NCBI GenBank assembly: GCA_029941885.1
Contig: JAPYTP010000049.1
Span: 1 to 32,716, forward strand
Direction of reading: 5' to 3'
DNA length: 32,716 nt
Source of the DNA: Myxococcota bacterium
GTDB lineage: Bacteria > Myxococcota_A > UBA9160 > UBA4427
Shown here: one piece after another, positions 14,553 through 22,579 of the stretch
Numbering within the stretch: position 1 is the stretch's first letter
Layout of the letters: each line of letters starts with the position of its first letter
Program-made: the position numbers and the translations under genes
Notes under the pieces: model-generated
Databases searched by the model: none
The model's input: only the letters and a program-made list of their open reading frames with translations
What the model was told of the DNA's origin: nothing

Positions 14553-16250
14553 TTACATCTTCGTGTAGTCAGGGCCTTCACCACCCTGCGGAGTCGTCCA
14601 CGTGATGATCTGATACGGATCCGCGATGTCACAGGTCTTGCAGTGGACGCAGTTCTCGTGGTGGATGAAGAGTTCCTTCTCTCCGGGCTTGCCGACGACG
14701 TCGACCATCTCGTAGACCGCCGCGGGACAGAACTTTTCGCAGGGGTTTCCGTAGTCGGTCCGGCAACTCGTCGCACACACGTTGGTGTCGGCGACCTTGA
14801 GATGGGGCTGCTGGTCCGCCTCGTGCTGGGTTCCCGAGTAGCCCACGAGGTGTTCCTTCGAGAAGGTGAGTACGCCGTCGGGCTCGAAGGGCTCGGGATT
14901 GCGTATTTCCTTCGGAAGTTCCCAGATCTTCTTCATGACCGAGTGCGCCGGCTCGGTCTTGATGAACTCGATCACGCCGCGACCGCCCGTGAGGATCATC
15001 GCGGGAATGTTGATCGCCATCCCGAAGAGCGGCGAAATTTCGTTGGAGCCCGTGAAGTTGCGAGCTTCGTAATGCTCCTGGTACGCCCAGCTGTCCTTGT
15101 AGCGTTCGGTGTACCCGCCGAGCGTCTTCGAGGAGAAATCGTGCGCCTTGAGGCCGTCGATGACGGTCTCGGCGGCCAGCATGCCGGATTTGATGGCCTG
15201 ATGGATGCCCGCAAGCTTCATGATGTTGAGCATGCCCGCGGAGTCCCCGACCAACATCGCCCCGTTCGTATAGAGCTTCGGTTGACCGAAGAGTCCTCCC
15301 GCCGGTACGCATTTGGCGCCGTACCGGACGAGTTCTGCCCCTTCGAGCAGATCCCGCATGAAGGGGGAGTCGCGCTTGAATTCCTGCGCGGCGCGATGTG
15401 GATCGTTGTTGGGATTGTCGGAGGCGAGGGGCGTGACGAATCCGAAGGAGATCAGATCATCGGCCATGTCGTAGAGCCACATGCCGTTCACCGCGCCAAA
15501 GAAGTCCGGGAACATCGAGCCGTGCACGACGCGTCCGGGCTTGTGCTTCTCCGGCTTGACCTTCCAGATTTCCTTGATGCCCGTCTCGTAGCTCTGCGGG
15601 TTCTTTCCATGCAGCTCGAAGCGATCGACGACCTGCTTCGTGCACGACCCGCGAACGCCCTCACCCAGAATCGTGACACCGGCGATGATGTCCATGCCGG
15701 GCTGGTAATTCGATTTCGGCTTTCCGTCCTTGTCGATTCCCATGTCGCCCGTGCGAACGCCGATTACGCGGTCGCCCTCGGTGAGAACCTCGGCGCCAGC
15801 GAAGCCGGGATAGATCCCGATCCCCAGCTCCTCGCATTTCTCGGCGAGCCACTTCACCACGTCCGAGAGCGATACGACGTGGTAGCCCTTCTTGCGGAAC
15901 ATGGGCGGGACGATCGGACTCTTGATCGTGCCTCCGCGCGTGAAAGCCCAGAAATGGTGGCTGTCGCAAGTGTTTTCGATCGGGAAGCCCTGTTCCTTGT
16001 AGTCGGGCATCAGCTCCTTGATGGCCTTCGGGTTCATGACGCCCCCGGAGAGCTGGTGATCGCCGATTCCCGCGGCTTTCTCGATCACGAGTACGACGGG
16101 CGGCTCGATCGGCTCTTCGCCCGTCTGCTCGCAGGATTCGTTGTGGGCCTCGACCTGCTTCATCAGGTGGTAGGCCGAGGAGAGCGTGGCGGGACCCGCC
16201 CCGACGTAGAGGACATCGACCTCCATGCTTTCGCGTTCGGGCTCGGACAT
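14553..16250 (-). CDS. Electron transfer flavoprotein-ubiquinone oxidoreductase
   Basis: This 565-residue inner-membrane-associated FAD and 4Fe-4S protein passes electrons from ETF, reduced by acyl-CoA dehydrogenases, to the quinone pool. The N-terminal FAD site is VDVLYVGAGPATLSSAYHL. Further blocks are QLSGGVMNPKAI, the ILGEGVRGSCTKQVV stretch, LVGDSAGMLNIMKLAGIHQA (second FAD segment), and GSNEISPLFGMAIN. The C-terminal cluster ligands lie in NPCEKFCPAAVYE and ENCVHCKTCDIADP, giving one 4Fe-4S centre. The length agrees with the family. The ATG at 16250 is chosen over an upstream ATG at 16298 because AGGAAAA precedes it and MSEPERESMEVDVLYVGAGPA is the normal family start. The patatin gene follows 18 bp downstream. 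Confidence 0.95.
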   Translation of the reverse strand: MSEPERESMEVDVLYVGAGPATLSSAYHLMKQVEAHNESCEQTGEEPIEPPVVLVIEKAAGIGDHQLSGGVMNPKAIKELMPDYKEQGFPIENTCDSHHFWAFTRGGTIKSPIVPPMFRKKGYHVVSLSDVVKWLAEKCEELGIGIYPGFAGAEVLTEGDRVIGVRTGDMGIDKDGKPKSNYQPGMDIIAGVTILGEGVRGSCTKQVVDRFELHGKNPQSYETGIKEIWKVKPEKHKPGRVVHGSMFPDFFGAVNGMWLYDMADDLISFGFVTPLASDNPNNDPHRAAQEFKRDSPFMRDLLEGAELVRYGAKCVPAGGLFGQPKLYTNGAMLVGDSAGMLNIMKLAGIHQAIKSGMLAAETVIDGLKAHDFSSKTLGGYTERYKDSWAYQEHYEARNFTGSNEISPLFGMAINIPAMILTGGRGVIEFIKTEPAHSVMKKIWELPKEIRNPEPFEPDGVLTFSKEHLVGYSGTQHEADQQPHLKVADTNVCATSCRTDYGNPCEKFCPAAVYEMVDVVGKPGEKELFIHHENCVHCKTCDIADPYQIITWTTPQGGEGPDYTKM

Positions 16251-16597
16251 CGCTGATTTTCCTTTCCACCGGCGGAGGCTTGCCGCTTGAGAGAGCATGT
16301 TTTTCTGCGCCGGACAATAGGAGGCGCCGCGTCTCGAAACAATATTCAGGGGCCTTCCGATCCGGACTGAGAGGCATTCTGATCTGCCGGGGTCCCCCTG
16401 GGATTGCGGATCCTGTGCCCATCAGACCGGCTGTCTTCGAGGGGAGCGTCGGCGGGAATCGGTTCCATTGGCGCACCGAGTTCCCTCTCCTATCCTGCGC
16501 CCGCTCGGACCCAATCGACGAATTCGGCCGCGGACTCGATTCGACGTAGGCTCCGGGCCGCTCGGCCGGGCAAGCGCACAGCAAGGAAATCACCCTC
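16251..16597. other. Divergent intergenic region between ETF-QO and the helical protein gene
   Basis: These 347 bp contain the promoters of two divergent genes. A plausible plus-strand promoter at 16468-16496 is listed separately. Short frames on both strands lack coding character. I saw no terminator or repeat. Confidence 0.4.
16468..16496 (+). promoter_or_regulatory. Candidate promoter of the helical protein gene
   Basis: TTGGCG (16468-16473) and TATCCT (16491-16496) are separated by 17 bp, matching the sigma-70 layout with a weak -35. They lie about 100 bp before the ATG at 16598. Confidence 0.35.
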
Positions 16598-17560
16598 ATG
16601 CCGTCCCGCGCCGCTGCGGTCACGAACGCGTCCGACTTCGTACAACTCTTGCGAGAGTTTCTCGTCGCGCACGAGCAACTCACGTCGCTGCTCGATCGCC
16701 TCGCGACGGATGATGTCTCTTTCGGTGCAATCCGCGAGTTCGTAGGGGACGATGACCGATCCGTGCTCTACCGCTTGAAGGAGAAGAGTCACGGACTCTT
16801 TCGGTCGGACCGCTTCGCCAGCAAGGCCGTCCGGCGTGAGGCCCTCTTCGATCTGGCGGTCGGTTCGCTCTTTCACGAATCCATGAAGCTCCGCGAGAGT
16901 CTGTATCAGCGCGAGGTCTATGCGCCCCGGGTCGCGTCACTTCGGGCGGCGGCCGGCAACGAAGCGGAGGCCCTCTTCGTCGAGTTCGACCGGATCCTCG
17001 AGCGAAGCGGGGGTCGCCTGACCGAGGTCGTCATGGAGGTGCGCGATCTGCTCTCGCAGACGCGCGATCAATTCCGCCTGCTCATCGTCGAACGAGCGGG
17101 CGAGCGCGGCGTTACGCGGACACTCCTCAGTCGACGCAAGGAAGTGGATGCAGCCTTTCCGGAGCGTTTCAAGGGACTGCTCGAAACGATGCACGGAGAC
17201 TTCGCGAGCGGGCTCGTCGAGGCGGCGCATGCGCTCGTCGACAGCGCCTATTTTATCGAAGCGGCCAAGACCCTCCGAGAGGCTGCGAGGGAATCGGTGT
17301 CGTCCCGGGCCGGGATCGATCAGCTGCAGCGCTACGTAGAGGGAATGCAGGCCTTTCTCGACGGCGACTACGCTACGAGCATTGCGTCGCTCGATGCATG
17401 GGTCGACCTCGGTGCCCACGAGAACGAACGGGAATTCGGCCGGCGCGCCGCTTCGGCCCTCGGCCGGCTGGGCCGGCTCGTCGACAACGACGCCGAGGGT
17501 GCGGCGATCGTGGACTCCGCGAAGCAGCTTCAGCTACGGCTGGAGGCGGCCTCGATCTGA
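16598..17560 (+). CDS. Hypothetical helical protein (320 aa)
   Basis: I do not recognise this family. The 320-residue protein has no signal peptide, membrane segment or cysteine, and looks almost entirely alpha-helical, with regular heptad-like runs such as FVQLLREFLVAHEQLTSLL and ALFVEFDRILERSGG. The last 100 residues (ALVDSAYFIEAAKTLREAA, then GMQAFLDGDYATSIASLDAWV) look like two or three tetratricopeptide-like helical pairs. A protein-binding scaffold is therefore possible. AAGGAA lies 9 nt upstream of the ATG. Codon use matches that of its neighbours. Its 3' end overlaps the end of the convergent lgt gene by 31 bp. Confidence 0.75.
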   Translation: MPSRAAAVTNASDFVQLLREFLVAHEQLTSLLDRLATDDVSFGAIREFVGDDDRSVLYRLKEKSHGLFRSDRFASKAVRREALFDLAVGSLFHESMKLRESLYQREVYAPRVASLRAAAGNEAEALFVEFDRILERSGGRLTEVVMEVRDLLSQTRDQFRLLIVERAGERGVTRTLLSRRKEVDAAFPERFKGLLETMHGDFASGLVEAAHALVDSAYFIEAAKTLREAARESVSSRAGIDQLQRYVEGMQAFLDGDYATSIASLDAWVDLGAHENEREFGRRAASALGRLGRLVDNDAEGAAIVDSAKQLQLRLEAASI

Positions 17561-18300
17561 TTTCCCGAGACGGATCGCGCGCACACGATCATTGCGATGC
17601 CAAACACGATCAGGCCCATGCCGATCCACTGGGCCTCGGACAGGTCGAGGGCGACCCTTGCGTTCAGGCGCCAATGTTCGATGACGGTGCGGCCGATTCC
17701 GTTCAGGAGCAGATATTCGCCCATGACCGAGGCGCTCTTCTTGCGGCGACCCCAGAGAAAGAGTGCGACGAGGGATAGCCAGGCCGTCTCGTAGAGCATC
17801 GTCGGATGCACGGGATAGTGGACCGGCGGCAGGCCATTGGGAAAGGCGACTGCCCAGGGCAGATCCGACGCGCGCCCGTAGTCGTCTCCGACGAGAAAGC
17901 ATCCGACGCGTCCGATCGCCTGACCGATCGCAAGCGAGATCGCGGCCGAGTTCGCAAAGGGAATCGGTGGCACCTTCCAGTAGCGGCAGCCAAGAAGTCC
18001 GCCGAGTCCGCCTCCAATCAGTCCGCCGTAGAACACCAGACCACCGCGGGAGAACATGGACTCCCAGAAGGGGTGGTCGTGGATCAGCCAGAAGCTGACC
18101 GCGTAGTAGAGCTTGGCGCCGAATACGCCGCCCAACATGATGCACATCAGAAGGTTCGCCCCGTCATCCGGGTCGAGGCCTTCCTCTCTCATGCGCGGGA
18201 TCGCGATCCAGTAGCCGACGAGGAAACCCACGGCCATGGCGGCGCCAAAGCTGCTGATCGGCCAGCCGAGACCGGGAATCGTGAAGAGAACCGGATACAT
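17530..18300 (-). CDS. lgt: Phosphatidylglycerol-prolipoprotein diacylglyceryl transferase
   Basis: This 256-residue inner-membrane enzyme attaches diacylglycerol to the lipobox cysteine of prolipoproteins. It has about seven hydrophobic segments. The Lgt signature region reads GQAIGRVGCFLVGDDYGRASDLPWAVAFP, which supplies the essential Arg and Gly residues. YPVHPTMLYETAW and the C-terminal GEYLLLNGIGRTVIEHWR are also characteristic. The N-terminus FTIPGLGWPISSFGAAMAVGFLVGYW is typical. The ATG at 18300 is used, though the frame is open upstream, because MYPVLFTI is the normal start and GAGGGGG precedes it at a somewhat long distance. It serves the lipoproteins predicted elsewhere in this window. 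Its 3' end overlaps the convergent helical-protein gene by 31 bp. Confidence 0.92.
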   Translation of the reverse strand: MYPVLFTIPGLGWPISSFGAAMAVGFLVGYWIAIPRMREEGLDPDDGANLLMCIMLGGVFGAKLYYAVSFWLIHDHPFWESMFSRGGLVFYGGLIGGGLGGLLGCRYWKVPPIPFANSAAISLAIGQAIGRVGCFLVGDDYGRASDLPWAVAFPNGLPPVHYPVHPTMLYETAWLSLVALFLWGRRKKSASVMGEYLLLNGIGRTVIEHWRLNARVALDLSEAQWIGMGLIVFGIAMIVCARSVSGNQIEAASSRS

Positions 18301-18399
18301 GTTTGGGGGACCCCCTCGCAGCCGCACGGTACGTGAAGCCCCAGAGTCGGGCAAATGAATCCGAGCGCATTCCGAGCGGAGAGGAGTAGTGGGAGAAGG

Positions 18400-19101
18400 T
18401 CAGGTGCGGGGGAGCCAGACCGTGAAGCACGCGCCCGCACCGAGTTCACTCTCGAGCCCGACGCGGCCGTGGTGGGCCTCGACGATCTTCCGGACGATCG
18501 CGAGTCCGAGGCCGCTGCTCGTCTCGGGTTGTCCCGGGCGGCGTGCGGTCTGGAACGCTTCGAAGATGCGCTTGGCATCCTCCGATGCGATCCCGGGTCC
18601 GTTGTCCCGAACCGCGATCTCCCAACCATCCGCCACGGTCTCGACCGTGACGTCGATTCGGCCCGAGGAGTTCGGCTCCATGTGGCAAACCGCGTTCCCG
18701 ATCAGGTTCGAGAAGAGCGGGTAGAGCCGGGTGCGGTCACAGACGACGATCGGTGCCTCCACCGGAAGGTGGAGGTCGATTCCGGCCTCATCGAGTCGAA
18801 TTTTCAGCTCGGCGGCTAGCTGATCGAGAACGGGTATCGGGTTCACGTGGACCGCACAATGCGGGGTCTCTTCGATCCGCGAGAGTTCCAGCATGTCGTG
18901 GAGCAGCCGCTCCATGTTGCGTCCGGCCTGTTCGATCCGGTCGAGGAAATGCCGACCGGTGCCACTCGCCGGACCGGCAAGGATGATGTGAGGGCGCTCG
19001 CCGTCCGCATCCACCGCCGTGAACTGACTCAACTCGAGCGCATCTTCGATGAGTCCGGCGTCGAGTCGACCCTGCGATGTCGGCTCCGACGCCGTCAGCA
19101 T
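18400..19101 (-). CDS. Histidine kinase-like ATPase fragment, 3' part of a frame-split PAS-kinase gene
   Basis: This 233-residue frame encodes the second dimerisation helix (FLDRIEQAGRNMERLLHDMLELSRIEE) and an HATPase_c domain of a sensor kinase. The N box is PLFSNLIGNAVCHMEPN, G1 is DNGPGIA, the F box is RIFEAFQ, and G2 is SSGLGLAIVRKIVEAHHG. No canonical H-box (SHELRxPL) with a phosphoacceptor His is visible ahead of the helix. The segment ELSQFTAVDADGERPHIILAG looks like the last strands of a PAS domain whose first half lies in the adjoining frame at 19095-19358. The ATG at 19101 overlaps that frame's stop by 7 bp (ATGCTGA). A frameshift in one original gene is more likely than two native genes. 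It has no partner response regulator nearby. The stop lies 99 bp from the lgt start. Confidence 0.65.
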   Translation of the reverse strand: MLTASEPTSQGRLDAGLIEDALELSQFTAVDADGERPHIILAGPASGTGRHFLDRIEQAGRNMERLLHDMLELSRIEETPHCAVHVNPIPVLDQLAAELKIRLDEAGIDLHLPVEAPIVVCDRTRLYPLFSNLIGNAVCHMEPNSSGRIDVTVETVADGWEIAVRDNGPGIASEDAKRIFEAFQTARRPGQPETSSGLGLAIVRKIVEAHHGRVGLESELGAGACFTVWLPRT

Positions 19102-19358
19102 CGCAAGAAATTCCTGGATCCGAAGACTTCTGGTCTCGTCGTCACCCGGGCAACGAGAGCTTCCGCGAGATCCGTCGCAGGTCGCCCCACGAATTCGCCC
19201 TCACGGCCGGAGAGGAGCCCGAGTCGATCGCTGACCCAGCGGATCCGAGCCTGGTCGTCGAGCGCGATCGTCAGGCCGTGAAGGGTGGACAGTCCCGTGA
19301 GCATCGATCGGGTCGCAGCGTCCAGGGAAACGTTCGGGTTGTCCTTTGCTGCGGCCAC
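19095..19358 (-). CDS. PAS-domain fragment, 5' part of the frame-split kinase gene
   Basis: This 87-residue frame begins at a GTG (MAAAKDNPNVSLDAATRS) and carries the first half of a PAS fold: LHGLTIALDDQARIRWVSDRLGLLSGREGEFVGRPATDLAEALVAR. It then leaves the conserved pattern and stops. One extra G in the CCCGGG run at 19145-19150 would join ALVAR to GDDETRSLRIQEFLAML in the kinase frame, which is open there, giving a continuous protein of about 318 residues. This points to a frameshift, real or from sequencing. The ribosome binding site is only moderate (GAGG, about 11 nt upstream). Confidence 0.5.
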   Translation of the reverse strand: MAAAKDNPNVSLDAATRSMLTGLSTLHGLTIALDDQARIRWVSDRLGLLSGREGEFVGRPATDLAEALVARVTTRPEVFGSRNFLRC

Positions 19359-19651
19359 GATTTTTTTCGCCTCGTTTCGGATCGGACCTCGCAGGTCCAG
19401 CGCGTCGTCTTCAAATCAGCGTTTTGCCAGCGTATCGGAGCTGCCTCTGCGCGTGAAGCGAAAGGACCGCGCATGGCCCCGCGCGCAGGCCAGGGTTATC
19501 CTGCCGCATCGCCATACGGTCCTTGCGCTCGACTTCCGAGGCCGCGTCTCCCCCTGGGATCATGAATGGGTGGGTCGGGAATCGGGTGAGACGGTCCAGG
19601 ACGAAAACGAGAGCGAGCGCACCGTGTGACCGGGAGGCGAGGGAGACTGGG

Positions 19652-20266
19652 ATGGCGCAGGCGGACGAATCAGCGAGGCGCCTGTCGGGGATCGCGATGC
19701 TCACACCGCGGTCCCGGCGAGTCGCGACCTGGGCGCTGGTGATCCTCGGCGCGCTCCTCGTACTCGATGCCCCCCCGATTCAGTTTGAGCGGGGGCTCGA
19801 TGTCGTCTCACCGGAAGACGAGATCGAGGCCACCCGATCGGCGGTCACCGCGGCGTTGGTTTCGCATCTGCATGATCGGAACTCGGTCCTGTCGGGTGAG
19901 GAGCAGAACCGGGTGATCGAAGCGGTGCTCAGGAGCAGTCGTCGCCACGGCCTGGATCCCTTCCTGGTCACCGCCGTCCTGCTCGTCGAGAGCGACGCAC
20001 GGCCCTGGGCCGAGAGCGGCAAGGGCGCGATCGGGTTGATGCAGGTGATGCCGTACATGGCGGAGAATCTGCCGCTTGCCGGAAACCTTTCGACGATCGA
20101 GAGCAACGTCGAGGCAGGCTGTTTCATCCTTGCGGACAACATTCGACGACTCGGTGAAGTAAAGGGAATCTCGAGTTATTTCTGGGGTCGCCGGATTCGG
20201 GGCATCGCCTATCTGCAAAAGGTCCAGCGGGCGCGCCAGCGCGTGCGGGAAGCGAGCGCCTCCTGA
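19652..20266 (+). CDS. Membrane-anchored lytic murein transglycosylase (SLT family)
   Basis: This 204-residue protein has one N-terminal membrane segment (ATWALVILGALLVLDA) and then an SLT/lysozyme-like domain facing the periplasm. The catalytic Glu113 lies in LLVESDARPWAESGKGAIGLMQVMP, which has the ES and GLMQ motifs of the goose-type transglycosylase fold. NVEAGCFILADNIRRLG follows, in the place of the usual NI..G..YL region. It should cleave peptidoglycan between MurNAc and GlcNAc with 1,6-anhydro formation. The ATG at 19652 has GAGGGAGA upstream and is preferred over the open frame starting at 19523. Its stop directly abuts the ATG of the hydrolase gene (TGAATG), so the two are translationally coupled. 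Confidence 0.85.
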   Translation: MAQADESARRLSGIAMLTPRSRRVATWALVILGALLVLDAPPIQFERGLDVVSPEDEIEATRSAVTAALVSHLHDRNSVLSGEEQNRVIEAVLRSSRRHGLDPFLVTAVLLVESDARPWAESGKGAIGLMQVMPYMAENLPLAGNLSTIESNVEAGCFILADNIRRLGEVKGISSYFWGRRIRGIAYLQKVQRARQRVREASAS

Positions 20267-21121
20267 ATGCGGGGCGAGATCCGACGTCGCGAGACGCAGG
20301 TCGTGCTCTCCGATGAGGGCGAGCGATATCGCCGGTCCTGGATGCCCGCCGAACCGACACGCGTTCTCGTCCTCGTTCATGGCTTCGCCGAGCACACGGG
20401 TCGTTATGACGAGATGGCGATGTATTTTGCCGTCCGAGGTTTCGCTGTGCACGCCTACGATCAGGCTGGCCACGGCCGGACGGCGGGAGCTCGCGGACAC
20501 GTCGACCGTTTCGATCGACTCGTCGATGAACTCGCGCGCTTCATCGAACTGGTCGGCCTCGATCACCCGGGTCTGCCAATCACGCTCGTCGGACATAGCA
20601 TGGGTGGGCTCGTCGTCGCGGCCGCCGCTGCCTTTGCCCGGCCGGGGGTCGATCGAATCATCCTGTCCGGAGCGTTGCTCCATATGGGCGGCGGCGGCGG
20701 ATTGCGTAGGCAGATCAGCCTGGTCGCGTCCCGCGTGTTGTCCGTGCTGGCTCCGCGCGTCGGGTTTGCGACGGGCCTCGACGCAACCGGGCTCTCGCGA
20801 GATCCAGAAGTCGTGCGATGTTATCTGGAGGATCCCTACGTGAAGGATCGGATGTCCGCGCGCTTCGCGGCCGGTCTCAGTCAATGGGTCGCACGAGTGG
20901 CGCCCGCCGCGGGTCGCGTGGAACGACCGGTTCTGATTCTCCACGGAGGCGCGGACCCGATCTGTTCACCGCTCGGAAGCCAACGATTTCACGCGGGGCT
21001 GGCGCCGCCGCTCGCCGAAGTGAGTGGGCTTCGCATCTACCCGGATCTGCGACACGAGATTTTTCAGGAGCCCGAGCGCGAAGAAATCTGGCAGGAGATG
21101 CTCGACTGGCTGGATCGATGA
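20267..21121 (+). CDS. Alpha/beta hydrolase, monoacylglycerol lipase-like
   Basis: This 284-residue protein belongs to the Hydrolase_4 (serine aminopeptidase S33-type) group. The oxyanion segment is LVLVHGFAEHTGRY, the nucleophile elbow is LVGHSMGGL, the acid is Asp in LILHGGADPIC, and the catalytic His is in YPDLRHEIFQEPEREE. HGFAEHTGRY with DLRHEIFQE is typical of bacterial monoacylglycerol lipases and related lysophospholipases. No signal peptide is present, so it is cytosolic. Its ATG abuts the stop of the lytic transglycosylase gene. moaC follows 57 bp later on the same strand, so the three genes may form one operon without an obvious functional theme. Confidence 0.85.
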   Translation: MRGEIRRRETQVVLSDEGERYRRSWMPAEPTRVLVLVHGFAEHTGRYDEMAMYFAVRGFAVHAYDQAGHGRTAGARGHVDRFDRLVDELARFIELVGLDHPGLPITLVGHSMGGLVVAAAAAFARPGVDRIILSGALLHMGGGGGLRRQISLVASRVLSVLAPRVGFATGLDATGLSRDPEVVRCYLEDPYVKDRMSARFAAGLSQWVARVAPAAGRVERPVLILHGGADPICSPLGSQRFHAGLAPPLAEVSGLRIYPDLRHEIFQEPEREEIWQEMLDWLDR

Positions 21122-21178
21122 ACGTGCATGCCGAGCCAGCAAAAACGTCGGGCTCGCGGTGGGATGAACGAGGTTTTC

Positions 21179-21691
21179 ATGGCTGATGGATTGACACATC
21201 TGGACGAACGCGGGCGTGCTCGCATGGTCAATGTCGGGGAGAAGCCCGTGACCCATCGCATCTGTATCGCGAGGGGCGAGGTTCGCATGGCGCCCGAGAC
21301 CCTGGCTCGGATCGTCGAAGGGCGAGTCGCGAAGGGCGACGTGTTGGCCACGGCGCGAATCGCCGGGATCCAGGCGGCCAAACGGGCGGGGGAGTGGATT
21401 CCACTCGCGCATCCGATGCCGATCGATTCCGTCGAGGTCGCGCTGGAACCGTCAGGCGATGGGGCTGCACTCTTGATCGAGGCGCGCGTCGAGGCGCATT
21501 GGCGAACCGGGGTCGAAATGGAGGCCCTCGTCGCTGCGTCGGCAGCGGGTCTCACGGTCTACGATATGTGCAAGGCGGTCGATCGCGAGATGGTGGTCGA
21601 TCGAGTGCGGCTCGTGGCAAAGCAGGGCGGAAAGAGTGGTGTCTTCGTGCGTGAAGGGGAGACAGATCTCGGGTTCGAACCCGGCGAGTAG
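21179..21691 (+). CDS. moaC: Cyclic pyranopterin monophosphate synthase (molybdenum cofactor)
   Basis: This 170-residue cytosolic enzyme forms cyclic pyranopterin monophosphate from the MoaA product. The full MoaC signature is visible: KGDVLATARIAGIQAAKRAGEWIPLAHPMPI, then GVEMEALVAASAAGLTVYDMCKAVDREMV and the C-terminal LVAKQGGKSG. LTHLDERGRARMVNVGEKPVTHR is the normal N-terminus. The ATG at 21179 has GAGG 5 nt upstream and is preferred to in-frame ATGs at 21128 and 21164. No moaA, moaE, moaD or mog gene is beside it, so cofactor genes are scattered in this genome. Confidence 0.95.
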   Translation: MADGLTHLDERGRARMVNVGEKPVTHRICIARGEVRMAPETLARIVEGRVAKGDVLATARIAGIQAAKRAGEWIPLAHPMPIDSVEVALEPSGDGAALLIEARVEAHWRTGVEMEALVAASAAGLTVYDMCKAVDREMVVDRVRLVAKQGGKSGVFVREGETDLGFEPGE

Positions 21692-21909
21692 TTTCGCTCG
21701 GCGGAGTCGCTCCGGCCGGGGCGAGAACGCGGAGAAGGGCCCAGGGCTTCTCGAAGAGCGAGATGTACCCCTGGGGATCTCCTCGGCCCGCCGCGGTGGA
21801 AGCGAGAATGAGCGCATCAGGATCTGAGGGCGAGAAGCATTCGGGAGAAGGGGCGGAATCCAGGGAACCTGGGTCGGAGGGTCGGGGTCTGTCCGCGGAG
21901 AGGCAGGCA

Positions 21910-22578
21910 ATGACCTACGAAATTGTTGAACGGGGACCCATGGTGAGTGGAACGAACCCGCTGACCCGTGAGAGGCGCGCGCCGCGCGTGGTCATCGAGG
22001 ATCCCGATCGGGATCTCATCGTTCGTTGGCAGGCTGGGGACGAAGCCGCCTTCGAGGAGCTCATTAGACGTCACGAATCCCGCGTCTATCGACTGCTGTA
22101 CCGAATGATGGGCAGCAAGGAAGACGCAGAGGACCTGACGCAGGAGACCTTCCTGAGTCTCCACCGCCACGGGCATCGGTTCCGTGCCGAGGCCCGGTTC
22201 TCGACGTTCGTCTATCGCGTGGCGGCCAACGCAGCGCTCAATCGGCGTCGCTCCCTCGGCCGGGGTCGTGCGCGGGTCGACAAACTCAAGACCCGTCAGG
22301 ATGCCGGCGATGATCTCCCCAGCTCTCCGCGGAATCCGGAGGATTCGACACTGGGCGCCGAGCTGTCCGGTCACGTTCGCGAGGCACTCGACGACCTCTC
22401 ACCGTCGTTGCGTATGCCTGTGATTCTCTATGACATCGAAGGGCTCGCGTACGGCGAAATCGCCAAGGTGTTGGGGATCGCTGAGGGCACCGTCAAGTCG
22501 AGAATTCATCGCGCGCGCCAGGCGCTGCGCGAGCATCTGAAGGTGCTGCTGGGTACCACCGCAGCCGAGGGTCTATAA
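21910..22578 (+). CDS. ECF-type RNA polymerase sigma factor
   Basis: This protein of about 222 residues has only sigma regions 2 and 4. Region 2 reads DLIVRWQAGDEAAFEELIRRHESRVYRLLYRMM, with the core-binding DAEDLTQETFLSLHRH and FSTFVYRVAANAALNRRR. Region 4 is LSPSLRMPVILYDIEGLAYGEIAKVLGIAEGTVKSRIHRARQAL with its helix-turn-helix. It is an RpoE-like stress sigma factor. The start is uncertain: ATGs at 21808, 21910 and 21940 are in frame, and 21910 has AGGCAGG just upstream. The next gene, an anti-sigma factor, starts 1 bp after the stop, so they form a standard sigma/anti-sigma pair. No sequence like the common AAC/TC-type ECF autoregulatory promoter was recognised upstream. Confidence 0.92.
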   Translation: MTYEIVERGPMVSGTNPLTRERRAPRVVIEDPDRDLIVRWQAGDEAAFEELIRRHESRVYRLLYRMMGSKEDAEDLTQETFLSLHRHGHRFRAEARFSTFVYRVAANAALNRRRSLGRGRARVDKLKTRQDAGDDLPSSPRNPEDSTLGAELSGHVREALDDLSPSLRMPVILYDIEGLAYGEIAKVLGIAEGTVKSRIHRARQALREHLKVLLGTTAAEGL

Positions 22579-22579
22579 C

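Noticed and set aside
14280..16256. 658-codon plus-strand frame opposite ETF-QO and the patatin gene
   Set aside because: It is the antisense shadow of two well-supported minus-strand genes; the product has no motifs.
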